DNA of 64,000 nucleotides, from the NCBI GenBank assembly GCA_001766655.1, contig MJCC01000004.1:649202-713201 (forward strand), read 5' to 3'. Both the position numbers and the translations under genes were made by a program. Numbering within the stretch: position 1 is the first letter of the stretch; each line of letters starts with the position of its first letter. Shown piece by piece: positions 19,496 through 28,644 of this stretch. Below the pieces are notes generated by a model. That model did not search any database, had not been told where the DNA came from, and was given only the letters and a program-made list of their open reading frames with translations. Origin of the DNA: Phytomonas francai (taxonomy: Eukaryota > Euglenozoa > Kinetoplastea > Trypanosomatida > Trypanosomatidae).

Positions 19496-20023
19496 CTACT
19501 CTAATACACCAGTTCGGATTATTCCTTCATTCTCCAGTGCCTCGCTGTCGTCAGTAAGTGCATTTATACGATTAAACGCATAGCCTCCATACATGTTTTC
19601 AAGGTCTCTCAGCTGAATAACCGCGCCGTTGTCGTCATTCTTTTTCAAACGCAAGTCATATTCCTCATCGAAAAAGGAAGCCAACTTATCACTGCTGTCA
19701 ATTTCCTCAGTTGAAGAGTGCCCTGTATACTTCTGAAATTCGCACCAATCCTTATAATCCCAATACCCTTTTTTATCAGTATCAAACGTTGAGAAGATAA
19801 GTGATACCAAAGCCAAATCCTCGTCGGTAAGCAGGATGCGAAAGCCCTCATACTTCGTCAGACTAAACAGATCGCGGCAAGGACGGCAATACGACTCATT
19901 CATTTGGGTGTCGAACTCCAAATTGTCTATCCCGCGGCAGTTTGCACAAACATGGAGAACAACCACGTCATCGTCATCGTCGTCGTCGCTGATATTATCG
20001 TTCAAATTTTTAAGTGAGGCCAT
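19496..20023 (-). CDS. Small zinc-ribbon and EF-hand protein
   Basis: A 175-residue acidic protein. After a run of seven Asp it carries two CxxC pairs (CANC ... CRPC, about 21 residues apart), suggesting a zinc ribbon. It then has one EF-hand-like loop, DTDKKGYWDYKD, with acidic residues at positions 1, 3, 9 and 12 and Gly at 6. Calcium binding is plausible but only one clear hand is seen. The role is unknown. The frame extends upstream only from a TTG; the ATG at 20023 starts MASLKNLND. Confidence 0.65.
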   Translation of the reverse strand: MASLKNLNDNISDDDDDDDVVVLHVCANCRGIDNLEFDTQMNESYCRPCRDLFSLTKYEGFRILLTDEDLALVSLIFSTFDTDKKGYWDYKDWCEFQKYTGHSSTEEIDSSDKLASFFDEEYDLRLKKNDDNGAVIQLRDLENMYGGYAFNRINALTDDSEALENEGIIRTGVLE

Positions 20024-20409
20024 TATAGCATGAAATAGACCTACTTTATGACCCCCCAGAAAAAATAAATAAAAAGATGCAAGTCTAGGGCGAAATAACA
20101 ACAACAAGAGTTGCTTTTATTTCAATCTCGACTGGGGCACTTACAGAATGTGGTATAAATTCTTTTCTAACGAAAGTAACAAATGTGTCGAATTTTTAAA
20201 AGAAAAGATAAGAGAAAGAGGGAAAATAAGAAAAAAAGACAAGTAGCTGAACCCAGATGACATTGTTAATTGAACCATTAATGTGGGATATGACACATAT
20301 TAAAAAGGGTATCTACCAGAAATCAAATAAGAATTTATTTATTCTGAAGTGATTTTACCCCCCCCTCCCCCCCTTCTTTGGGGTCTTCATGAAGACGACA
20401 AAAACCCTC
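20024..20409. other. Spacer, no gene seen
   Basis: AT-rich, with C-rich runs close to 20360-20380 on the plus strand after the stop of the VLRF1 gene. Confidence 0.5.
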
Positions 20410-21924
20410 TTATTCCGGTATAACGTAAACCACATTATATTGCGAAACAATATCGTAAATGCGTTGAACCTCCTCGAACTTAGGGCGATGCGTGGTGATC
20501 GGCACTCTCTGCACCCGCGGATCCTTTGCGTTAATCGGAGAAGGCTTCACAGCCCCAGAAGAGAGAGGTGGTAGCGAGGAAAAATCTGTCAAAATCGCAA
20601 GATTCTGCGGACCAGGAGCGGCATGTAAAATCAAAGAAGCTCGATCAATGTATGGCTGCCAGGCTAAAATAATATTCCGCACATCTAGCTTCCACTCCAG
20701 CTCCTGCGCGGCTCGTATCATCGACCCCGCGCTGTGATAGCTTGTGCTGCCATCCTTCGCGTTCGTAGATTGCTTCCCTCCCTGTTTTTTCCGCACCACA
20801 TAGCGCTGGAAGGCTTTGTGGATGACGCATCGACCCTTCACAAAAACACCGCCGGCGAAGTAGCCCCCATGGCAGATCAAAATAACCCATGTCAAAAAAG
20901 GAAACTGTTGAAGCCTCGATGCCAACTGGAGAGAAACGTTTCGCGGGAAATTCGCGTCCGCCTCCGCCTTCTCCCTTGCGGTTTCGGCAGCCTCATAGTC
21001 ATTCACCAACTTGGACGATAAGTACGAAATCCCATTATCGTCATCGGCATCCTCATTGCTGGCAGCGCTATTGTCGTTCAGCTGGTCTGAAATAGCATCT
21101 TCGCCAGACTCCACCTTACCTTCCATTGTAGCGCTCTGAACGGTCTCGATTAAATTTTCTTCAAAGGCATCGTCAACTACGGGCTTTCCCCCATTCAACG
21201 CCAACAGCACAGCGCGATATAATTCAATCCGGCACCCACACGTACGGCCTTCGTATTCCATCTCCTCCGCATAGTAAACGGCTGCGAGGGCAGAATTTGC
21301 TAAAGGCTCGCAATATTGATACCCCAACGCGCTGAACGGCATGCCATCCTCTCGGCTGTTGTCCTTGCGAGCTATTTCCGCAAACGATCGCGGGGCTACA
21401 TCAGTGTTTGGAGAGCTCCCGCATCCCTGACTGCTCGCAATCGAAGGTCCGATAGCATCCGAAATATTCATAACAGAGGCGGTCGCTGCAACCCTATCAG
21501 GGTCCTTTCCTTTATTAAGGGCAGACTTCTTTGTTGAGTTGCTTTTCTTACCCTTTTCGGTCCTGGTCCCCTTATTTCTATTCTTAATTTTCAGCATCGC
21601 CTCTGCCCTGGTCATCTCATCCTCAACCCCACCTTCGTCTTTTGTCTCCAAGTCTTCAAAGTCAAACGAAAAGGCGCTGTGGCTCCCCGCGACGTCCTGC
21701 ATGCAGGTTCCCTTTTCCCTCTCAACCGCAGCCTCCAGCTTAGAGAGCTCCGCCACCAGTTCGTCGATCCGGCTTCCATTGTATTCCTTCAAAGTCGTGC
21801 GTGCTTTGGAGAGAGACTCGATATTTTTCTCATAACGATTTCGGGCCTCGTAGGCATTTCGAGGGCACATCGTGAGAGATTGCCCCACCGCATGCAGTAC
21901 CTTTTCCACATCGGAGAGGCTCAT
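20410..21924 (-). CDS. VLRF1-domain protein (Vms1/ANKZF1-like peptidyl-tRNA hydrolase candidate)
   Basis: A 504-residue protein whose C-terminal part (about 343-495) is a VLRF1 release-factor-like domain. This is the domain with which Vms1/ANKZF1 cuts peptidyl-tRNA on stalled 60S subunits in ribosome quality control. Matching features are GGYFAGGVF, HKAFQRYVVRKKQGGKQS with the candidate catalytic Gln at 385, a DVRNIILAW helix, and a final RVQRVPITTHRPKFEEVQRI segment. The N-terminus has a coiled coil (about 20-75), a Lys-rich disordered stretch and a second conserved-looking block (about 195-265). The ankyrin repeats, C2H2 finger and VIM motif of Vms1 are not seen. A possible AG lies only 7 nt before the ATG. 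Confidence 0.75.
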   Translation of the reverse strand: MSLSDVEKVLHAVGQSLTMCPRNAYEARNRYEKNIESLSKARTTLKEYNGSRIDELVAELSKLEAAVEREKGTCMQDVAGSHSAFSFDFEDLETKDEGGVEDEMTRAEAMLKIKNRNKGTRTEKGKKSNSTKKSALNKGKDPDRVAATASVMNISDAIGPSIASSQGCGSSPNTDVAPRSFAEIARKDNSREDGMPFSALGYQYCEPLANSALAAVYYAEEMEYEGRTCGCRIELYRAVLLALNGGKPVVDDAFEENLIETVQSATMEGKVESGEDAISDQLNDNSAASNEDADDDNGISYLSSKLVNDYEAAETAREKAEADANFPRNVSLQLASRLQQFPFLTWVILICHGGYFAGGVFVKGRCVIHKAFQRYVVRKKQGGKQSTNAKDGSTSYHSAGSMIRAAQELEWKLDVRNIILAWQPYIDRASLILHAAPGPQNLAILTDFSSLPPLSSGAVKPSPINAKDPRVQRVPITTHRPKFEEVQRIYDIVSQYNVVYVIPE

Positions 21925-22594
21925 CGACGGCCTACAGTGTGTATTGGTCAGAAAAGAAAATGCACCTTAAGATTTGCCTCTTAATATTTTAGACGGAATA
22001 AATCAAGACGTGGTTCAATTAACAACGATGTCGCTTAGGAATGCGTTTTCGTTGTGAACCGAAAATACTTGAAAATGACGAAATGGTAATAATAATAATA
22101 ATGGGTAGAATAGCAATATGAATCACAATAATAAAAAGCATCACGTAGGGGTATGGCACAACGCTAGGTTATGATCGAAATACTACTGTCGATGTTCTTT
22201 TTTATTTACAATTTTATTGATCCAAACGAAAATTCGAAATAAAATGTGGTATAAGGAAGGCAAAGGAATGCATCCAAACAGTCAATTTTGAAGAAAAGGC
22301 CCTTCACGAAGGAAACATATTTATAACTGTTCCGATGAAAATGGCAGCGCAACAAATAAAGATCAAATGAAATTATAAAGCAGAGTTACATGAAGGATAA
22401 AAATCTTCTCTATGCAAAGGACAGCCCCGTGAGAGCTGTGACAACAGATTTGATACAAATAATAACAAGAATATCAATCGTAATAGTACGAGTTTATCTC
22501 TCGCCCTCTCTTTCTTCCAACGAGTGATCGTTTTTTTTTTTTTTTTACTATTAATGGTGAAATGCCCCTTTTCTGAAATCCCTGTCTGTCCCTC
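21925..22594. other. AT-rich spacer, no gene seen
   Basis: About 670 bp, AT-rich, with short AAT repeats near 22090 and a T run near 22530. No credible open frame. Confidence 0.5.
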
Positions 22595-23981
22595 CTACAT
22601 ATCTATGAGTCTATTTGTAAAGCTGAGCTCCCCGTCCGTCAAGGTGGAGCCGTTAGCTCTTTCTTGAGCAAGCTCCGTTTGTTTTTTAAGCCAGCTCGCG
22701 GTTGGAAGTGCGTAGCTCGGTTCGTAGTGAACCTTCCTCGAAGGTTTAGCGGCATTTCCTTTTGAAGAAGCCCCCGTTGTTGGAATGGTCGCGGTGGATG
22801 CCGAGAACCCGCCGCGGGCGTCTCGATAAAAATCGCCGCCGGCTTCGATATTTGCGGGAGGGGCCGCGACCACGCCCACCGTCGGGGGCTGATTCCCCAG
22901 AATCACCGTGGGCGGCGGCACGACGCGGACCTCCCGCCGTTTCTTGCGCGCCGTCGACGCGGCCGCGGGGCTGCCCCCTCCCGTTTTCCCGTCCCCCGCC
23001 GCCTTCGCGGCCGCCGCTTTTTCGCGCAGAAACTCCCCGAAGTGCTGCAAAAGGGGGTCGAAACGCGCGTCGTCGTCGGCCCGGGGAGACGGGGGAGGGG
23101 AAAAGGGAGACGGGGGGNNNNNNNNNNNNNNNNNNNNNNNNNNNNNNNNNNNNNNNNNNNNNNNNNNNNNNNNNNNNNNNNNNNNNNNNNNNNNNNNNNN
23201 NNNNNNNNNNNNNNNNNNNNNNNNNNNNNNNNNNNNNNNNNNNNNNNGGGAGGGGGGCGGCGGGGAGGAGCAGCGGCGGGGGCCCGGCGTCGTCGTCGGT
23301 GGAGAGCCGCGAGATCGGCGAGAGCGAGTGCAGCGTCTCGGAGACGGGCGAGCCGTACTGCACGGCGACGGAGACCCGCGCGGGGGCCGCGGCCGGCGGG
23401 ATGAGGGGGTCCGACAGGGAGAGCCGCAGCCGCGGCGAGGCCCGGCCCGCCGCGGAGGCGGTGGACGCGTCCAGGAGACGCTGCGCCTCGCTCAGCGCCG
23501 CACGGGAGCGCTCGAGGATGCTCTGCGTGAGCTCCTCCGGCGAGGAGGGCTCGCCGGGCGGGTCGGCCACCGCGGCGGCGTCAGAAAGGAGAACCGACGG
23601 CGAAGAGGGGGGGTTCCGCGTGGGAAGCCCCTTCGGCGGTTCAGCCGGGGGGGTCTCATGGGCGGTTCGCGCGGACGACGCTAAACCCGCAAAGGGGGAT
23701 GTTAAAGAGGAGGACGCGAGCGGCAGCAAGTGGCCAACGGGGGAAAGGGACGGGCGCGGGGGCAAAGAGTGATCGGGGTCGGATATAGGCTTCGAACCCG
23801 GCGTTTTCGGACTCAGAGCTGGCTTACTGCTTTTAAAGACAGTTAATTTCATATGCGAAGCGTTTGGGAATCTGGAAAAGTTGGTCGATGCATCCCATTC
23901 GTTTCCATCATCCGAATTTGAACCTTTAAAAAAGTCCAAGGACGATCCGTAATGTCGAGCGATGTACGGATTTACAGTCAT
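22595..23981 (-). CDS. Unknown Pro/Ser-rich protein, frame broken at an assembly gap
   Basis: The gene starts at the ATG at 23981 (MTVNPYIARHYG) and reads cleanly in one frame to the gap of N at 23118-23247. On the other side a different frame carries the convincing continuation (about DDDARFDPLLQHFGEF ... ELSFTNRLIDM) to the stop at 22595. The two frames differ by one base, so the 130-N gap length is probably wrong. Both parts are rich in Pro, Ser and Ala and look disordered. A tail near WLKKQTELAQERANG is more ordered. I do not recognise the family and no catalytic motif is visible. The coordinates given join both parts. Confidence 0.6.
23118..23247. other. Assembly gap (130 N)
   Basis: An unresolved GC-rich stretch within the Pro/Ser-rich gene. 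Its stated length does not keep the reading frame. Confidence 0.99.
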
Positions 23982-24502
23982 GAACGATGAAATTTGACAA
24001 AAGGACTATTGAAAAGAAGGAGAGGAGGAGGAAGGGAGGGGGGGGGGGGGCTATGAAACCTCTTTCCCTCTATGGGGAAGGGAGGTTTGGATCCTATACC
24101 AAAAAAAAACTAGCGGCACCTTCGTCGTCAAAGCCGCTGCTAAGAAAGCTTTACCTGGGAGTGATGGAGCAGAAACAAAGAAAAAGAATAGAAAAGGAAT
24201 GCTCGAAGAAAACTACAAGTGAACCTTTAATATAAGGAAAAATAATAACAACCGCATCTTCATTTCACGATGTGGGTTCGATCGGAAGAGCCCATCCACT
24301 ATTTTCAAACTTTAATGACAAAAAAAAAAGAAAAATTCTGGTTATAATTAGATTTAATCCGTGAATTATTTTATCTAAAAAAAAAGGGTTATACAATATA
24401 GTAAAGCAAAAGAAAATGGAAACCAACTTCCCTCCTTTTACTTAACAGCCTTAAACCTATCCATAGAACCTTCTTTCCACTTTTTATAACATTATTTTAG
24501 TA
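23982..24502. other. Spacer with G run
   Basis: Contains a purine-rich block (pyrimidine on the sense strand) at about 24010-24050 ending in 13 G, probably the splice tract of the Pro/Ser-rich gene. AT-rich sequence follows to the PABP stop. Confidence 0.5.
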
Positions 24503-26203
24503 TTAAACTTTCACAGCTCCATCTTGAGCGCAGTTATGGGCCTTCAGCACGCACAGCGCCTCAGTAACGCGGTCGGTCAGCTTCTTCTGATCAACCAACA
24601 GCTCGTACGCATCCATCAGATTCATCTCGAGAAACATTCCAGTAATCTTCGGTGCGAACTCCGGCGTGATTTCGTAGACCTTCATGAAAAGCCGATCGCC
24701 GAGTGCGGCGCGCTTCTCTTCGGCGGACATCGCGTTCAGCTCCGCCGGCGTGATCGGCTGCAGTGGCGGCGTTTCGGGCGCCTGTCCGGGCGAAGGCCGC
24801 GGCGTCGTCGCGGAAAAGACGGTCGCGGCAGGCGTCGGCGGGTGCGGTGGGGGCATCGGCACCCCCCTCTGACGGCCCTGCGGGACCTGCTGGGGGGCTT
24901 GGGGTTGGGGTGGATGCCAGCCCCGGGCGGCCCCGCCGCCGCGCCCGTGGTGGACGGGCTTTCCCGCCTGCCTGCCCTCGAACGGCGCCGCGCGGCCCTG
25001 CAGCTGCCGCATCATCACCTGCAGCCGCTGCTGGAATTGCATGCGCAGCATCGTATAGCGCTGGTCCCGGCGCTGCGCGATGTTCACGATGAGAGGCTTG
25101 CCGTTGAGCATGCGGCCGTTCATCTCGCGGAGTGCCGCGTTCGCCTGCTCGGGCGTGGCAAAGCTCACGAAGCCGAAGCCGCGACTCACACCGGTGGAGT
25201 CCGTCATCACGCGGCAGCTCTTGATCTCGCCGTACTCCTTGAAGAGCTCGTTCAGGTTCTCGCTCGTGAAGTTGGGATCAAAGTTCCGGACGTAGAGGTT
25301 GTTCCCGAGCGAATTGCACTGCATGTACTTCTGGCGCAGAGCGATCAGTCGCTCGCTGCGGGGCTGGGCACGCTGAACGTACAGCTTCTCGCCGGGCGCC
25401 GTGATGCCCTCGATGTGGTTGTCGTGCATCGCCTCGATCGCCTTCACCGCCTCATCGTGCTTTTCAAAGTTGCAAAAGGCGAAAACACGGCCGCTCTTGT
25501 CCTTGCACGTCGTTGCCGATGTAATCCCGCCAAACTTGGAGAAGAATGCCTCAATGACCTCCTTGTCGACGGTGGGCAAAACCTGCTTGATGTAGATATT
25601 GGTGAAGTTCGCGACCAGCGCGGCCAGACGTGCATTACGGCGGATAAAGTTCGCGACGTAGAGCGCGCGTTTCTCCGCGTTGGCGTACTCGGCGAGCCCG
25701 TTCATTTTCTCGATCGCCTCCTTGGCGGCGTTCTCGTCCTTGAAATGCACAAACCCGTAACTGCGGCTCTTGCCCTGCTCGTCGGCCATCACCTTCGAGG
25801 AGAGGATGGTGCCGAACCTCTGAAAGATGTCGTTCAGGGCCTTGCTGTCGATCTCCTCGCTGAGGTTCTTGACGAAGATGTTGCCGCTCCCGCTATAGCG
25901 CAGGGCGGGGTCGCGCTGCTGCCACATCAGCCGGATGCAGCGCCCGCCGACGCGCTTGAAGTTCAGCGTCTCGATCGCGCGCCGGGCGTCGTCGTGGCTG
26001 TTGAAGTTCACGTAGCCGTAGCCGAGCGAGCGCTGCGTGATGATGTCGCGGCAGACGCGCACGTTCAGGATCGTGCCGAAGTCCTTGAAGAGCTCCACGA
26101 GCTGCGGCTCCGTGACCGCCGCGTCGAGGTCGCCGACGTAGATGGACGCGATCTGAAGCGGCACGTCCGGCGCCGCGGGGGTTTCCACCTGCGCCGTGGC
26201 CAT
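24503..26203 (-). CDS. PABP: Poly(A)-binding protein
   Basis: A 566-residue cytoplasmic poly(A)-binding protein that coats mRNA tails and links them to translation initiation and decay. Four RRM domains are visible through their RNP2 motifs: IYVGDL (21-26), IFVKNL, IYIKQV and LYVRNF, each with a matching RNP1 such as LGYGYVNF or RGFGFVSF. A Pro/Gln/Gly-rich linker leads to a C-terminal MLLE (PABC) domain with KITGMFLEMN and DAYELL. The length equals that of usual PABPs. The frame continues upstream without a stop, but that part is low-complexity leader. The ATG at 26203 starts MATAQVE. Trypanosomatids have two or three PABP genes; which one this is cannot be settled here. Confidence 0.96.
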   Translation of the reverse strand: MATAQVETPAAPDVPLQIASIYVGDLDAAVTEPQLVELFKDFGTILNVRVCRDIITQRSLGYGYVNFNSHDDARRAIETLNFKRVGGRCIRLMWQQRDPALRYSGSGNIFVKNLSEEIDSKALNDIFQRFGTILSSKVMADEQGKSRSYGFVHFKDENAAKEAIEKMNGLAEYANAEKRALYVANFIRRNARLAALVANFTNIYIKQVLPTVDKEVIEAFFSKFGGITSATTCKDKSGRVFAFCNFEKHDEAVKAIEAMHDNHIEGITAPGEKLYVQRAQPRSERLIALRQKYMQCNSLGNNLYVRNFDPNFTSENLNELFKEYGEIKSCRVMTDSTGVSRGFGFVSFATPEQANAALREMNGRMLNGKPLIVNIAQRRDQRYTMLRMQFQQRLQVMMRQLQGRAAPFEGRQAGKPVHHGRGGGAARGWHPPQPQAPQQVPQGRQRGVPMPPPHPPTPAATVFSATTPRPSPGQAPETPPLQPITPAELNAMSAEEKRAALGDRLFMKVYEITPEFAPKITGMFLEMNLMDAYELLVDQKKLTDRVTEALCVLKAHNCAQDGAVKV

Positions 26204-27216
26204 TCCGGGACGATTGGGGGTTGAGAGGGGGTCGGAGAGGTCCGTGAGTGTGTGTATGAGGTAAAAAAAAAAAAAATGGGTAGCGTGGGTGAGCTGGATT
26301 GCTTGGGTATGATTTTTTTCCTTGCGAAGCTGCTTCAAAAGAGACTTTTCACATAAACAAGGTGAGGAAAAGAGAAAATTGGAAATGGGCTTGTCTGTGT
26401 TTGTGCACACACACAGAGAAAAAAAAAAGGTCAACAGAGAGATACGAATGAGATTCGCTTGAACGGTCAGATGCATAGCGCACATTTCCCATAGATGTAA
26501 AATTCAAGATGTAAAATTCACATTCCAGAAACATGTTCTCAACACGGAAAGAAAAAATCGAAAAGATGCTGTGTAGCATCAGTTTGAATCCTTAAATTGG
26601 TATTTTAAGTATAGATAGATAGATAGATAGATGAATATATGCACATGTGATAACAACAATGCAGCTGATTTGAATCTATCGTTCATGGTGCGTTCAACTT
26701 CTTTATTGTGCATATAAACGTGCTACGTGACTTCAGCCTGATACATACTCCACCCCACCCCACCCCTCCCCTCCAGAAAAAAAAACGTGTTATACCTTAC
26801 TCACCAATTGAAGAAATCGCTTCCCCTCATGCATCCAACGACTTGGTTGAGGCCATTAAACCCATGGTGTAGGTTATACTGTCCCTTAAAAATTTATGCC
26901 AAACAAATAGGGAAAAGAAATAGGACAAGCTAGATTTGCAGCACGCCTTCTGAAAAGGCAAGAAGAAACTGAACCACAAACCCGCTCTATGGAAATTTTT
27001 GAAAAGTCACTAACCTCGAACAGGGACATAAATTGATAAATTGTCGCACTCCATCAAGCTTCCTTGTTCGAGTTCGTCATATCGAATGGCGCATTACCCT
27101 TTAGAGCTTTGAACGATCAGATACCAAAATATACAAAAGCAATACTACTACTACTAATAATAATAAATAAAAAGCGCATGAGCTGTGCCACAAAACTACT
27201 TTAGCAGATAAACAGG
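26204..27216. other. Spacer with PABP leader and ATAG repeat
   Basis: Holds the PABP 5' leader, an ATAG microsatellite at 26611-26632 and AT-rich sequence after the stop of the next gene upstream. The PABP leader is U-rich on the sense strand, not A-rich. Confidence 0.5.
26395..26428 (-). promoter_or_regulatory. Possible trans-splice acceptor of PABP
   Basis: On the minus strand a run of ten T (26419-26428) and a CT/GT stretch precede the first AG at 26395-26396. This gives a leader of about 191 nt. A second T run nearer the ATG (about 26263-26275) has no AG after it before the start codon. Confidence 0.4.
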
Positions 27217-28329
27217 CTAAATCACAGGATTAAACGTACTCGCATGCGTCTTGGTGAGATTTGAGTTATTCCTTGCCGTTTCGTTGCGTGCGGATCGCCA
27301 TTGAAGGTAATCGATAAGCTCAACTTGCTTAGTGTACTGTATATGCCTGAAGTTATGGCGAAAGCGGTTGAGGTTCTCTCGGCCGATGCTAGAGCCAGAG
27401 TGCAGGAGGTCGTAACCAGTCGGGCAACTTTCAAGAGGCGCATCAGGATCCTGCAAATCAAGGAGCACGTGATAGCTTCGAATCGACTTGAGCGATACCC
27501 CCGGATGTCTGCCTTTCACTCGCAAACCCTCCACCACGTCCCGCTCTTCTTTTGCCCTAGATCCAGCTAGCGAAATCGAAACCACCTCTTCCCACTCCTC
27601 GGGCAACGCAAGCTGTCCGTACGCATTGATGTCCTTCAACGGAAACACGCCCTTGTCAAGGAACTTCAGCACGTCGAAAGATCGAGGCGTCTCGGTTCCC
27701 CGTGGCGTCGGGCAGCATCTCCCGTTTGCCATCGTCGTGGCCTCGCTGATGGTTTGCGGTCGCGTGAGAGGACGCGCGGCGATCGGCGCCCGCTTCTCGC
27801 GGTCGCCCTGCCCACGGCGACTGGAGCTGCGCGGGGGCCTGCCCTTCCGCTGCGGCCGCGCGAGCCCCGATGAGCGCTGCCGGACCAACGACGGCTCCAC
27901 GACCACGACGCCCCCCTGCGAGTGTGGCCGCCCTCCCCCGTCCCCCGCCTGCTGCGCCCTCTTCTCCTGCGCCGTGAGCTTCGAGACGAGGCTGTCGAGC
28001 GCGGTCAGCTTCGGCAGGCTCGCGGGCGCGTGCTCGACCTTCCGCTCCTCGAGCTGCCGTCGGCCCTGCAGGGTGAACAGGGGCGAGGGCCGACTAATCA
28101 CCTCGAGCAGCTCCGCGGCATTGTCGGCGAACGGCGGCGGCAAGGAGACCTTCGTCGTGAATGTCCCCTTGGTTTTGTTGGGGGAGACATGTTCCTCTTT
28201 TTTGTGCATCAGTTTATCCCTGATGTAGGTGAAGTAAAGTATACCACCATCATGATTAGGGCGATCATCGGACTCTGCGACTTCCGAAACACTTGAATTG
28301 GACACTAACGGGAGCCTGTCCTCCATCAT
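27217..28329 (-). CDS. Unknown protein with basic disordered middle
   Basis: I do not recognise this 370-residue protein. It has a short acidic N-terminus and a helical block near 75-160. A very basic Arg/Gly/Ser-rich disordered middle (about 165-225, GC-rich DNA) follows. The more ordered C-terminal domain (about 230-360) includes a FDVLKFLDKGVFPLKDINAY segment and a YTKQVELIDYLQWR helix. The basic middle might bind nucleic acid. The frame extends upstream as poly-Phe coded by a CTT splice tract, starting only at TTG, so the two adjacent ATGs at 28329 and 28326 are the real start region. Confidence 0.65.
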   Translation of the reverse strand: MMEDRLPLVSNSSVSEVAESDDRPNHDGGILYFTYIRDKLMHKKEEHVSPNKTKGTFTTKVSLPPPFADNAAELLEVISRPSPLFTLQGRRQLEERKVEHAPASLPKLTALDSLVSKLTAQEKRAQQAGDGGGRPHSQGGVVVVEPSLVRQRSSGLARPQRKGRPPRSSSRRGQGDREKRAPIAARPLTRPQTISEATTMANGRCCPTPRGTETPRSFDVLKFLDKGVFPLKDINAYGQLALPEEWEEVVSISLAGSRAKEERDVVEGLRVKGRHPGVSLKSIRSYHVLLDLQDPDAPLESCPTGYDLLHSGSSIGRENLNRFRHNFRHIQYTKQVELIDYLQWRSARNETARNNSNLTKTHASTFNPVI

Positions 28330-28644
28330 ACAAGGCTGTTTCTTCCTAATAATCACTCTTCCAAGCGCCAATTCGGTCCACAACAACAAGAAGAAGAAGA
28401 AGAAGAAATGGATAGGATTCAATGAAGCGGCATCCGCGATGAGGAGAAGAAAACCAAACAGAATCGCATCCAAAGTCGTTCAAAGTGCAAGTGCGCAAAA
28501 GGAATATTGCCCTTTTGCTTTGTGGATGTAGAGTTAGTACTTTATGATAATGCTAAAAAATCGCTCCTATGTGTGCCCGAGCACACAAGACATCCCAGCG
28601 CACATCTAATACAATTGGTAAAGGCAGAAAAGCAAATCGATCCC
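28330..28644. other. Spacer with splice tract
   Basis: Mostly the splice acceptor region of the preceding gene entry (28358-28408), plus a short stretch to the next stop. Confidence 0.5.
28358..28408 (-). promoter_or_regulatory. Probable trans-splice acceptor with (CTT)n tract
   Basis: On the minus strand a (CTT)n/(GTT)n tract at about 28381-28408 is followed by the first AG at 28358-28359, 28 nt before the ATG at 28329. This supports trimming the upstream poly-Phe frame. Confidence 0.5.

Noticed and set aside
24250..24300. Possible tRNA T-arm (GGTTCGAT)
   Set aside because: No matching acceptor stem or anticodon arm could be placed around it.
26204..26395. Autoregulatory A-rich PABP leader as in animals
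   Set aside because: The runs are T on the sense strand, not A, so the animal-type self-binding element is not present.
26204..26485. N-terminal 94-residue extension of PABP
   Set aside because: It begins at a non-ATG codon and reads through T and CA repeats; the PABP family starts at the later ATG.
28330..28473. Hydrophobic poly-Phe signal-like N-terminus on the 27217-28329 gene
   Set aside because: The Phe run is a (CTT)n splice tract and the frame starts at TTG, so it is untranslated leader.
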